Assembly: GCA_003564135.1 (NCBI GenBank)
Contig: PWNZ01000228.1
Span: forward strand, 1-38,899
DNA from: Candidatus Cloacimonadota bacterium
Lineage (GTDB): Bacteria; Cloacimonadota; Cloacimonadia; Cloacimonadales; PWNZ01
Direction: 5' to 3'
Length of the DNA stretch: 38,899 nucleotides
Of this stretch, positions 1-8,007 are shown piece by piece; positions within the stretch are counted from its first letter, which is position 1; every line of letters begins with the position of its first letter. The notes beneath the pieces were generated by a model. It worked only from the letters and a program-made list of their open reading frames with translations, did no database searches and was not told the DNA's origin. The translations under genes and the position numbers were made by a program.

Positions 1-67
1 TCTTTAATAACAGGAGCTAATCCTTTGGATGGTATAGAATGATAGAAGTAGAAAAAAAGGAGGTATT

Positions 68-3000
68 ATGAATAAAATTGTTAGAAAATTAAGATTGTAT
101 AGTCTATGGACTATCCTTTTACTAGTCATTTCAGTAAACTGCTTCGCACAGTTTGCTGGTGGTAGAGGCACAGCAGATGATCCATGGCAGGTCGAGTCAG
201 TAGAGCATCTAGTTAGCATCAGAGAGTATTTAACAGAAGAGCATGCAGAAAAACATTTTATCCAGACTGCAAATATAGACTTAAATATAGAGCCTTGGAA
301 TGATGGAGAAGGCTGGCAACCAATTGGATCACATGATCATGGCTTTTTTCATGGCACTTATGATGGTGGAAGTTTCCATATAGCAAACCTGATGATAAAC
401 AGGGAAGCTGAACATCAGGGACTGTTTGGTGTCGTTAGAGGAGCAACTATTAGAAATGTCGGTTTGATTAATGCAAACGTTACCGGTGGTCATTTTGTTG
501 CCGGTATCGTAGGGCAAATGTACTCAGCCGAACAAGGAAGGATTGAGAACTGTTATGTTGATGGTATCATTACCGGTCAAGATTATGTTGCCGGTCTAGT
601 TGGTGTCGTCCACGAAGGTCATGTTGTTATACAGGATTGTTATTCAACGGCTACTATACGTATTCGAGAAGGTCATTGTGGTGGAGGTATCGTAGCTGAA
701 GCTGAGCAAGGAGTTTTAGCTCGCTGTTATTCAATTGGCGCATTTGAAGTTGAAGACATTACCGAAGCAATGGGAGCTATTGGTGGTGTTTTACATGCAT
801 TCGAAATAATGCATGTCTATTTTTCAGAGGAATTAACCGGAATAAGAGAGGGTATAGGTGTGATGCCTGGTGAGTTCGGCGGTAATACAACCGAAGAAAT
901 GATGCAATTGAGAACTTTTGAAGGTTTTAACTTTGATGAGATCTGGCATATCAGTGAGGGAACATCTTTTCCCTATCTTCAATGGCAAGGTGAAGAGCCC
1001 GATGAGCACAATTTACCCCCTTTGATGCCGCCTTCAAATCTTACCGCAACACCGGGTGACAGATTGGCGAATCTATCATGGAATGCGCCACCTGAAGATT
1101 TAGCCAGACCTGATGGTTATAATATTTATCGTTTCGATGAACGGATAAATGAAGAACCGATTGTTGAGACAGAATTTCAAGATACCGACTTAACTAATTT
1201 TACCGAGTATACTTATACCGTTACAGCTCTTTACGAAGAACTTGAATCTATGCCCAGCAATTCAGTTAAAGCTGTACCGTACAGTTTCCCCGGGGGTAAT
1301 GGTACAGAGGATAACCCTTATCACGTATCTAGCGCCGAAGAATTGCACGGTATTAGATTTTTTGATTATTACTTTATCCAGACAGAGAATATCGATTTAG
1401 GAATAGCTCCCTGGAACGAAAATGAAGGCTGGATGCCAATAGGTTCCGATCCGAATAATAGCTTTAGTGGTTCTTATGATGGTGATAATTATTATATTAC
1501 AGGACTGACAATTAACCGTCCCGAGTCAAGTTATCAAGCTTTATTTGGTTCTTTTTCCGGAGAAATTATTCAACGATTAGGTTTAAGGGATGTTGATATT
1601 GCCGGCTCAATGATGGTTGCCGGTCTAGTGGGTAATGCTCATGGTGCTTCGACAGTTCAACAGTCGTATGTGTCGGGAACTATCGAAAGTTTTGGAGGGT
1701 TGTCTTATGTTGGAGGTTTAGTGGCTTATCAGTCTGGTCAGGGATCTGCAATATATGATTGTTATACCAATGTTCATATTGTTACCCGGGGTACTTTAGG
1801 GCATCAATTTGCCGGCGGAGTAATATCTTACCTCTATAACGGTGATGCACGAAGGTGCTATGCTGCCGGATCGGTTTCGACCGCCGTGGAGACAATCAAT
1901 AGCGGTGCTGTGGTAGGTAATGTCAGGACTGAGCATGCGACTTATGGTCAGTTTTTCTGGAATAGAGATACAGCCTTACAGGAAGCAGGTATAGGTAATG
2001 TTGATGGTATTCTTGGCTATTCTACTTTGCAGATGATGCAACAGCAATCATACGCAGGATTCGACTTTAATCAATTATGGAACATAGAAAATGGCAGTTC
2101 TTATCCATTCTTAAGATGGGAAGGAGATGAACCTCAAGATCATAATAGGGCTCCATTGTTACCACCCCAGAATCTTACCGGTCAGGGTGGAGATACTATT
2201 GTCAATCTTTCCTGGAATGAACCGCCGGATATAATTGGCAGGCCTAATGGATACAACGTCTATAGGGATGGAGAAAGAGTTAATGGCGCTCTTATCCAAG
2301 ATACTAACTATCAGGATACAGGCCTGAATAACTGGGTTAATTATAATTATTACGCTACAGCGGTTTATGATGGTAGGGAGTCATTCCCCAGCAACAGGAT
2401 TGAAGTTATTACTGTAGCTTTTGCCGGTGGTAACGGAACTCCTCAATCACCTTATCTGGTGGAAACTGAAGAGCAGCTTAATGCAGTTAGACTAAGGTTA
2501 GATGCTAACTATAGACAGGTTGAAGATATATTTATCGCTGCCGAAACCTGGATTCCTATAGGTGATTATGCCAATAATAACATACAAAATACATTTACGG
2601 GTACCTATGACGGCAATGGACACACCATTTCGGGCATATCAATCATCGGTGGCGAGAGGGCCGGCCTTTTTGGCACGATAACCAATGGTGCAACTTTGCG
2701 AAATATCGGCCTTGAAGGTGTCAATGTCAGAGAAGGTGGCTTCTATTCAGGCACTTTAGCCGGAGTAGTTTCCAACTCTTACGTATCAAACTGCTATGCA
2801 ATTGGCAACATGACTGCCGTTAACAGATCGGGAGCTTTGATAGGAGCTGCCCAAGGTTCGCAGGTTAATGACTGCTGGGCTAATGTCGAGTATACTACAA
2901 CAATTGGGCCGGGTGGTGGCTTGATCGGGACTATTAGTCATAATACTATTGTTACCAGATGTATTAGCAGGGGTAGTGTGATATCGACTCAAGCCGGAAC

Positions 3001-3661
3001 CCAAGATATTGGCGGCTTGATCGGATGGGTTAATACTGGTATAGTATCCAACTCATATAGTAGAAGTCGGGTAACTACTCACCAGACAGCATCCAATATA
3101 GGTGGCTTGATTGGCAGAAATCAAGGAACTGTTACGAATACTTTTGCGCTGGGAAGGCTAGTGTCCGGCGAAAACTCAGTGGGTGGTCTGATAGGGAATA
3201 ACAGCGGCAATGTTACCGGTAGTTATTGGAATACCATGACAACCGAAAGAGAAAACTCTGATGGTGGAGAACCAAGAACAGCGGATGAAATGATTTATCC
3301 TTATGAAGGTGACAATACGTTTGTTAATTGGGACTTCAACAATATTTGGTTTCATGATGAGAATAGGACATTTAACAGCGGATATCCGGCACTTAGAAAT
3401 CAACTAGAAGATATCGAACCTCTCGAGACTCCTGAATTGACAATTTACAGTGAGACAGTTTACAACATCGACAGAGTATATTTAAGTTGGGAAGCTATAG
3501 AAGGAGCTAACTCATACAGGATATATGCCTCCGATGATCCACTTAGTATAAATTGGGGACAACCTATTGCTGTTACAGCAGAGACAGAATACTCCGAGGT
3601 CGTTGCTGAAAGAGAAAAGAGGTTCTACTATATTGTAGCTTCAATAGCTGACGCTCCTTAA
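68..3661 (+). CDS. Secreted three-module GLUG/fibronectin type III protein
   Basis: A 1197-residue protein with a Sec signal peptide (basic start, hydrophobic core about residues 11-24, likely cut after CFAQ). It is three copies of one module. Each begins with F-x-GG-x-GT-x(2)-P (about residues 29, 407 and 786), continues with beta-helical GLUG-like repeats (V-A/G-G-L/I-V/I-G followed by x-N/D-C-Y), and ends in a fibronectin type III-like domain (about 320-405, 699-785 and 1117-1197). GLUG repeats are common in cell-surface and adhesin-like proteins, so a surface or extracellular binding role is inferred; no catalytic motif was seen. Unlike the secreted protease at 26903-30442, it has no NYPNPFNP-type sorting domain and stops inside or just after the last FN3 domain. 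The start is supported by AAGGAGG just upstream. It appears to be a single-gene unit. Confidence 0.88.
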   Translation: MNKIVRKLRLYSLWTILLLVISVNCFAQFAGGRGTADDPWQVESVEHLVSIREYLTEEHAEKHFIQTANIDLNIEPWNDGEGWQPIGSHDHGFFHGTYDGGSFHIANLMINREAEHQGLFGVVRGATIRNVGLINANVTGGHFVAGIVGQMYSAEQGRIENCYVDGIITGQDYVAGLVGVVHEGHVVIQDCYSTATIRIREGHCGGGIVAEAEQGVLARCYSIGAFEVEDITEAMGAIGGVLHAFEIMHVYFSEELTGIREGIGVMPGEFGGNTTEEMMQLRTFEGFNFDEIWHISEGTSFPYLQWQGEEPDEHNLPPLMPPSNLTATPGDRLANLSWNAPPEDLARPDGYNIYRFDERINEEPIVETEFQDTDLTNFTEYTYTVTALYEELESMPSNSVKAVPYSFPGGNGTEDNPYHVSSAEELHGIRFFDYYFIQTENIDLGIAPWNENEGWMPIGSDPNNSFSGSYDGDNYYITGLTINRPESSYQALFGSFSGEIIQRLGLRDVDIAGSMMVAGLVGNAHGASTVQQSYVSGTIESFGGLSYVGGLVAYQSGQGSAIYDCYTNVHIVTRGTLGHQFAGGVISYLYNGDARRCYAAGSVSTAVETINSGAVVGNVRTEHATYGQFFWNRDTALQEAGIGNVDGILGYSTLQMMQQQSYAGFDFNQLWNIENGSSYPFLRWEGDEPQDHNRAPLLPPQNLTGQGGDTIVNLSWNEPPDIIGRPNGYNVYRDGERVNGALIQDTNYQDTGLNNWVNYNYYATAVYDGRESFPSNRIEVITVAFAGGNGTPQSPYLVETEEQLNAVRLRLDANYRQVEDIFIAAETWIPIGDYANNNIQNTFTGTYDGNGHTISGISIIGGERAGLFGTITNGATLRNIGLEGVNVREGGFYSGTLAGVVSNSYVSNCYAIGNMTAVNRSGALIGAAQGSQVNDCWANVEYTTTIGPGGGLIGTISHNTIVTRCISRGSVISTQAGTQDIGGLIGWVNTGIVSNSYSRSRVTTHQTASNIGGLIGRNQGTVTNTFALGRLVSGENSVGGLIGNNSGNVTGSYWNTMTTERENSDGGEPRTADEMIYPYEGDNTFVNWDFNNIWFHDENRTFNSGYPALRNQLEDIEPLETPELTIYSETVYNIDRVYLSWEAIEGANSYRIYASDDPLSINWGQPIAVTAETEYSEVVAEREKRFYYIVASIADAP

Positions 3662-3689
3662 TAGCTTCGAGGGACAATGAAAAAAAATA

Positions 3690-3722
3690 GAGCAGAGGCA
3701 TATTTCATTACAGCCTCTGCTC
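3690..3722 (+). terminator. Possible terminator hairpin after the GLUG protein gene
   Basis: A perfect 10-bp stem (GAGCAGAGGC pairing with GCCTCTGCTC) with a 13-base loop lies 28 bases after the stop codon. There is no immediate U-run; the T-rich stretch comes later, at about 3740-3752. It may be a terminator or an mRNA-stabilising hairpin that separates this gene from the STAS gene. Confidence 0.5.
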
Positions 3723-3760
3723 ACTTCTCTCTAAAGAAATTTTTGTTTTTTTCGACTGTG

Positions 3761-3776
3761 TGGCACGTAAAATGCA
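3761..3776 (+). promoter_or_regulatory. Sigma54 (-24/-12) promoter candidate
   Basis: The sequence TGGCACGTAAAATGCA matches the sigma54 consensus TGGCACR-N4-TTGCW at all but one defined position. The invariant GG and GC are exactly 10 bases apart. The expected start site, about 12 bases after the GC, falls near 3788, just ahead of the AAGGAGG ribosome site of the STAS gene at 3803. No upstream activator site could be identified, so this rests on the motif and its placement only. Confidence 0.55.
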
Positions 3777-3802
3777 TATGTGTAAGAAAAAAGGAGGTTA
3801 AC

Positions 3803-4108
3803 ATGAACGTCTCTCTTGATATTTATGACAATAAGGCTCGACTTAAAGTTGATGGTTCAGTTTCCGGTGAAGATGTCGTTGCATTGAAGAACAGACTCCA
3901 CGAAGTCCTTGACTCCGGTGCAGATGTCTTGGAGATGGATCTGTCAGATTGCAAAAGTATCTGCAGCTCAGGTATAGGAAAAATTCTTTATTTCTATAAA
4001 GATTTCCAAGAGAAAGATGGCCAGTTTCAGATTACTAAGTCCTCACCAAATATCTATGATCTTTTGACTACCATTAAGCTTAACCAGCTGTTCCCTATCC
4101 ATATATAA
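3803..4108 (+). CDS. STAS-domain protein, anti-sigma factor antagonist-like
   Basis: A 101-residue single-domain STAS protein of the SpoIIAA/RsbV type. Such proteins bind a kinase/anti-sigma factor and are switched by phosphorylation of a serine. The diagnostic turn is present near residue 56 as DLSDCKSICSSGIG, keeping the SSG that carries the phosphorylated serine in SpoIIAA, but with Cys where Asp usually precedes it. The start is the ATG with a strong AAGGAGG seven bases upstream; the frame is open 126 bases further upstream, but that stretch covers a hairpin and the sigma54-like site. No partner kinase, phosphatase or sigma factor lies in the window, so the target is unknown. It could act in partner switching or simply as a regulatory adaptor. 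Confidence 0.85.
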   Translation: MNVSLDIYDNKARLKVDGSVSGEDVVALKNRLHEVLDSGADVLEMDLSDCKSICSSGIGKILYFYKDFQEKDGQFQITKSSPNIYDLLTTIKLNQLFPIHI

Positions 4109-4126
4109 ATCACCTTGGTGTTGATC

Positions 4127-4158
4127 ATGTTGACAGTTTCCTGTCAACATTGTATACA
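4127..4158 (+). promoter_or_regulatory. Sigma70 promoter overlapped by a perfect palindrome
   Basis: TTGACA (4130-4135) and TATACA (4153-4158) are separated by 17 bases, with TG just before the -10, a good housekeeping promoter for prmC-murA. The -35 and spacer are covered by a perfect inverted repeat: ATGTTGACAG (4127-4136), a 4-base loop, then its exact complement (4141-4150). No U-run follows, so an operator for a dimeric regulator is more likely than a terminator. It could still be a hairpin ending the STAS transcript. Confidence 0.55.
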
Positions 4159-4254
4159 GGGGGTTTTGTAAGGGATGTTTTGTGATTACTTGCAGCAATG
4201 GCCGCTTATACGGCAATTCATCGCCATTTTCTTATGGCAGAAGGACATTTTTTA

Positions 4255-5142
4255 ATGAACACGGTAGCCCAATTACTAAGTTTTGCAACAAAAGAGTTAA
4301 AGACCGATAAGCGTATTAATAACGTTGAATTTGAGGCATCATATATTTTGTCTGAAGTTTTGAAAGTTCCTCGCTTGCAGCTCGCACTTATAAGAGAAAA
4401 GCTAGTTAATAAAAAAGAACAAGAAAAAATAGAAAATGCTATTCTTGAAAGAGTCGGAGGCAAACCTTTACAATACATTTTTTCGGAAACCGAGTTCTTG
4501 GGTTTAGTATTTAAAGTAAGTCAGAAGGTACTGATACCGAGGATAGACACGGAGTTTTTGATTGATAGAGTAGCTACAGATATTAAGGAGATTTTTTTAT
4601 CAGCCGAGGGATATTTAGACCGATCAGGGTTTGACAGACCAAATATCAAGGTTTTGGATATTGGTACCGGATCAGGAGTTATTGCTATTTGTTTGAAGTC
4701 CCTGATACCTTGTTTAGATATAGATGCTGTAGACATAAGCCAAGCTGCTATAAAAATAGCTAAACAAAATGCAGCGAACAATGAAGTTTTGATAAACTTT
4801 TTTGTTTCAGATCTGTTCGTTAAGGTGTCAGATAGTTATGATGTTATAGTTTCTAACCCACCTTATATATCAGCAGAAGAATATCTCCAGCTTCCTGATG
4901 AGATAATTCAATACGAACCTGAATCAGCTCTTAGGGCCGATGAGCAAGGCGCATATTTTTATCGCAGGATATTAGATGAAGCATCCAGCTACCTCAAGCC
5001 TAATGGTAAAATATACTTCGAAATTGGCTCAAAACAAGCCTTGAAGGTTAAAAGATTATCCGAAAAAGCCGGCTATAGAATTACAAACATTGACAAAGAT
5101 TATGCAGATTTAGACCGTGTTATTACTATTGAAAAGGCTTGA
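4255..5142 (+). CDS. prmC: PrmC (HemK), release factor glutamine N5-methyltransferase
   Basis: About 295 residues, near the usual PrmC length. This SAM-dependent enzyme methylates the Gln of the GGQ motif in release factors RF1 and RF2, raising termination efficiency. Visible are the helical N-terminal domain, the Rossmann motif VLDIGTGSGVIAI, and the catalytic NPPY (Asn201-Tyr204), which holds the glutamine side chain. Two in-frame ATG codons lie upstream (4198 and 4234), but 4255 has AAGGA about ten bases before it and gives an N-terminus (MNTVAQLLSFA) like other PrmC proteins. murA follows 40 bases later on the same strand. prmC is often next to prfA; no release factor gene is present here. 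Confidence 0.93.
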   Translation: MNTVAQLLSFATKELKTDKRINNVEFEASYILSEVLKVPRLQLALIREKLVNKKEQEKIENAILERVGGKPLQYIFSETEFLGLVFKVSQKVLIPRIDTEFLIDRVATDIKEIFLSAEGYLDRSGFDRPNIKVLDIGTGSGVIAICLKSLIPCLDIDAVDISQAAIKIAKQNAANNEVLINFFVSDLFVKVSDSYDVIVSNPPYISAEEYLQLPDEIIQYEPESALRADEQGAYFYRRILDEASSYLKPNGKIYFEIGSKQALKVKRLSEKAGYRITNIDKDYADLDRVITIEKA

Positions 5143-5182
5143 TTATAGCTTGCTCAGGATAAAATAATGAAGAGGTAATAAC

Positions 5183-6433
5183 ATGGAAAAACTGCATATT
5201 ATCGGAGGGAATAAGCTGGAGGGCGAGGTTAAAACATCTGGTGCCAAGAATGGTGTTCTTCCGGCTATGGCTGTTGCCTTACTTACTCCCGGAATATTTA
5301 CCATAGAGAATGTTCCTTTATTAAACGATATCAAAATGATGGCTCATTTGTTAAGAATTATCGGAGCCAGAGTTGATTATTCAAGTGACCTTTTACAGAT
5401 TGACTCAAATAATTGTTCTTATTTTGAAGCCCCGTATGAACTGGTCAGTAAAATGAGAGCATCAATCTATGTTTTGAGTCCATTGTTGGTTAGGTTTGGA
5501 AAGGCTAAAGTTTCACTGCCAGGAGGTTGTGCGATAGGAGCAAGACCTATAGATCTACACCTAAAAGCATTACAAAAGATGGGGGTGGAAATCAAGATTG
5601 AGCATGGCTATATTAACGCTTGTTGCCCAAAGTTACGAGGTGCAGACATTTTTTTCGATAAATCAAGTGTGGGTGCGACCATAACTGTTTTGATGGCCGC
5701 TGTCAGAGCTGAGGGTGTAACAAACATAGTTAATGCAGCCATAGAGCCCGAGGTTACCTATGCTATTGATCTGCTCTTAGATATGGGTGCAAACATTGAA
5801 GGTAAAGGCACGACTAACTTGAAGGTTATTGGAGTTGATAAATTGAAACCTGTAAAGACTAGTGTTTTGCCGGACAGAATCGAAGCAGGGACGTTTCTGA
5901 TAGCCGGAGCAGTAACCTGTGGAAATGTAATGGTAAAACAGTGTGTTCCGGAACATCTGAAAAGCCTAACTGAGAAGCTACAGGACATTGGTTGTGATGT
6001 TCTCCAAGGAGACGACTATATCAAAGTTAATCTTGACAAAAGGCCTAAAAGCACTGATATTACAACTAAACCATACCCCGGTTTTCCGACTGACCTGCAA
6101 GCTCAATTTTTAGCCCTGATGGCTATAGCAGATGGAACCAGTTTGATTGAAGACACGATCTTCCCCGAAAGATTCCACCATGTGCCTGAGCTTAACCGTT
6201 TACACGCAGATATCGTATTGGATGATAATAGGGCTATTGTAAAGGGCGTCGATAAACTTAGTTCGGCTCCGATTATGGCAACTGATTTGCGGGCAAGCGC
6301 AGCATTGGTTATTGCCGGATTAGCAGCTGAAGGTGTAACAGTTGTGTCCCGAATTTACCACCTAGATAGAGGTTATGATATAATGGAAAAAAAGCTGCAG
6401 CAGTTAGGTGCTGAGATCCACAGATCAGTTTAA
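5183..6433 (+). CDS. murA: MurA, UDP-N-acetylglucosamine 1-carboxyvinyltransferase
   Basis: A 416-residue protein of standard MurA length. It transfers enolpyruvate from PEP to UDP-GlcNAc, the first committed step of peptidoglycan synthesis in the cytoplasm. The catalytic loop LPGGCAIGARPIDLHL is intact with Cys116 (E. coli Cys115), the residue alkylated by fosfomycin, so a Cys-type, fosfomycin-sensitive enzyme is expected. The N-terminal SGAKNGVLPAMA and the late TDLRASAALVIAGL motif are also typical. AGAGG precedes the ATG. It sits between prmC and a nucleotide-sugar epimerase, probably in one transcription unit. Confidence 0.97.
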   Translation: MEKLHIIGGNKLEGEVKTSGAKNGVLPAMAVALLTPGIFTIENVPLLNDIKMMAHLLRIIGARVDYSSDLLQIDSNNCSYFEAPYELVSKMRASIYVLSPLLVRFGKAKVSLPGGCAIGARPIDLHLKALQKMGVEIKIEHGYINACCPKLRGADIFFDKSSVGATITVLMAAVRAEGVTNIVNAAIEPEVTYAIDLLLDMGANIEGKGTTNLKVIGVDKLKPVKTSVLPDRIEAGTFLIAGAVTCGNVMVKQCVPEHLKSLTEKLQDIGCDVLQGDDYIKVNLDKRPKSTDITTKPYPGFPTDLQAQFLALMAIADGTSLIEDTIFPERFHHVPELNRLHADIVLDDNRAIVKGVDKLSSAPIMATDLRASAALVIAGLAAEGVTVVSRIYHLDRGYDIMEKKLQQLGAEIHRSV

Positions 6434-6475
6434 TATAGCCTTAAATTATCAGAAAACTAGACAGTAGGAGAGTAC

Positions 6476-7450
6476 ATGAAATTATTAGTTACCGGCGGTG
6501 CCGGCTTTATCGGTTCCCATCTATGTGAAATGATGTTGAAAGCAGCACATGAAGTTGTATGTGTCGACAACTTTTGTGATTTTTATGATCCAAAAATTAA
6601 GTGGAGTAACCTTGAACACTGTTTACAGGATAATCGCTTTAGGCTTTTCAAAGGTGATATACGAGACAGAGATTTTTTAGATGAATTAATCCTTAAAGAG
6701 GATTATGATGCCATAGTACACTTAGCAGCCATGGCCGGGGTTAGGCCTTCAATTGAGAAGTCACAACTTTATTATGATGTCAACATTAATGGTACTTTCA
6801 ATCTTCTTGAAAGCATAAAAGAAAATACACAAGAAAAAAACCGTCCTAAAATAATATATGCATCCTCTTCATCAGTTTATGGGAATAACCAAAAAGTTCC
6901 GTTCAGCGAGAATGATCCGGTTGATAATCCCATCTCACCCTATGCAGTAACTAAAAAAGCAGGTGAACTGATGTGTTATAATTATCACCATCTATATTCT
7001 TTAACAGTTATTGCCTTACGTTTCTTTACTGTATATGGCCCCCGACAAAGGCCTGACTTAGCTATTCATAAATTTGCTAAGCTAATTCTTGATGAAAAAT
7101 CTATTCCTGTTTTTGGTAATGGCTCTACTAAAAGGGACTATACTTATATAGACGATATCATTCAGGGAGTGGTAAAAGCCATAGATTATGCTCTCGATAC
7201 AAAAGATAGGCCCCTTTATGAGATCTTTAATTTGGGGGAATCCAGAACTATATCTTTAAATCAAATGATAATAGCATTGGAAGAACACCTCAACAAAAAA
7301 GCCATAAAAAAAGGATTACCCGCTCAACCCGGAGATGTAAAGCAAACCTATGCAGACATAACGAAAAGCAGAGATCTACTCGGTTATAACCCTTCTTTTG
7401 AATTCGATGAAGGTATTGAATTGTTCAGTCAATGGTTGAACAGAAAATAG
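6476..7450 (+). CDS. NAD-dependent nucleotide-sugar epimerase, UDP-glucuronate 4-epimerase-like
   Basis: A 324-residue extended short-chain dehydrogenase. The NAD-binding glycine motif TGGAGFIGSH is at residues 6-15, the catalytic Ser lies in the YASSSSVYG stretch, and the YxxxK pair is Tyr156/Lys160 (PYAVTKK). The segment RFFTVYGPRQRPDLAIHKF and the spacing of the other motifs resemble CapI/LpsL UDP-glucuronate 4-epimerases more than GalE, but substrate cannot be fixed from sequence. The product would feed capsule, O-antigen or other surface glycan synthesis. AGGAGAG lies upstream of the ATG. It is the last gene before a convergent hairpin and probably ends the prmC-murA unit. Confidence 0.87.
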   Translation: MKLLVTGGAGFIGSHLCEMMLKAAHEVVCVDNFCDFYDPKIKWSNLEHCLQDNRFRLFKGDIRDRDFLDELILKEDYDAIVHLAAMAGVRPSIEKSQLYYDVNINGTFNLLESIKENTQEKNRPKIIYASSSSVYGNNQKVPFSENDPVDNPISPYAVTKKAGELMCYNYHHLYSLTVIALRFFTVYGPRQRPDLAIHKFAKLILDEKSIPVFGNGSTKRDYTYIDDIIQGVVKAIDYALDTKDRPLYEIFNLGESRTISLNQMIIALEEHLNKKAIKKGLPAQPGDVKQTYADITKSRDLLGYNPSFEFDEGIELFSQWLNRK

Positions 7451-7456
7451 GTCAAT

Positions 7457-7489
7457 AAAAAACCCCTTCTCAGTTCACTGGGAAGGGGT
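7457..7489 (-). terminator. Intrinsic terminator of groES
   Basis: Read on the minus strand, a 12-bp stem (one G-U pair) with a 4-base loop at 7462-7489 is followed at once by six U residues (7457-7462). It lies 30 bases beyond the groES stop and 12 bases past the epimerase stop on the other strand, so the same hairpin may serve both converging transcripts. Confidence 0.85.
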
Positions 7490-7519
7490 ATAAATGCTTC
7501 TGACAATTCTTCTGGTTTA

Positions 7520-7786
7520 CTAGATCTTAGCTAAAAGGTCGTTACGTGAAAGAATTATTAGCTTTTCGTTTTCAACTTCAATTTCTGTACCGCTAAACTT
7601 AGCATAGAGAACCTTGTCTCCGACTTTCACTACGTCTTGTAACTCTTTATCGGTTCCAACGGCTACAATCTCCCCCATTAGAGGTTTTTCTTTAGCTGTG
7701 TCGGGTATAATAATCCCGCCAACTTTTTTTTCTTCATCGTTATTAACCTTTACAGCTACCCGATCGTCAATAGGTTGTATTTTCAT
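7520..7786 (-). CDS. groES: Co-chaperonin GroES (Cpn10)
   Basis: An 88-residue GroES, near the normal 95. It forms the heptameric lid of the GroEL folding chamber. Typical segments are PIDDRVAVK at the start, the mobile loop region KKVGGIIIPDTAKEKP, G-E-I-V-A-V-G, and GDKVLYAKFSGTEIE. A strong AGGAGG precedes the ATG on the minus strand. groEL does not follow: a terminator sits directly after this gene, so it is transcribed alone. Upstream is a CIRCE-like inverted repeat, so HrcA heat-shock control is expected. Confidence 0.96.
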   Translation of the reverse strand: MKIQPIDDRVAVKVNNDEEKKVGGIIIPDTAKEKPLMGEIVAVGTDKELQDVVKVGDKVLYAKFSGTEIEVENEKLIILSRNDLLAKI

Positions 7787-7819
7787 AATATTCCTCCTTA
7801 TTTATCGACTGATTAGTTT

Positions 7820-7846
7820 TTAGCATTTAGAGCTTTCGAGTGCCAA
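7820..7846 (-). promoter_or_regulatory. CIRCE element (HrcA operator) of groES
   Basis: On the minus strand the arms are TTGGCACTC and AAATGCTAA, separated by exactly 9 bases. The CIRCE consensus arms are TTAGCACTC and GAGTGCTAA; one arm matches 8 of 9 and the other 7 of 9. It lies 33 bases upstream of the groES start codon. A TTGACA (7867-7872, minus strand) sits just upstream as a plausible -35, placing the operator over the start of transcription, as is usual for HrcA. No convincing -10 was found. Confidence 0.8.
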
Positions 7847-8007
7847 TTTTCTGAAGAGCCGAAAATTGTCAATAATTTTATTAGTTGTTTTCACGCCGTT
7901 ATTCGCTAACTGTGACCTACTTTTTGGCCAATAGCAGTTCTGGGCTGTTGAGAAAAAGTTAGAGAAACCCCGAGTGATTAGATTAATGTTATATCGGATT
8001 GTATTTT

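Noticed and set aside
3677-3802. N-terminal extension of the STAS gene
   Set aside because: The extension covers a terminator-like hairpin and the sigma54-like promoter; the ATG at 3803 has an excellent ribosome site and gives a standard STAS length.
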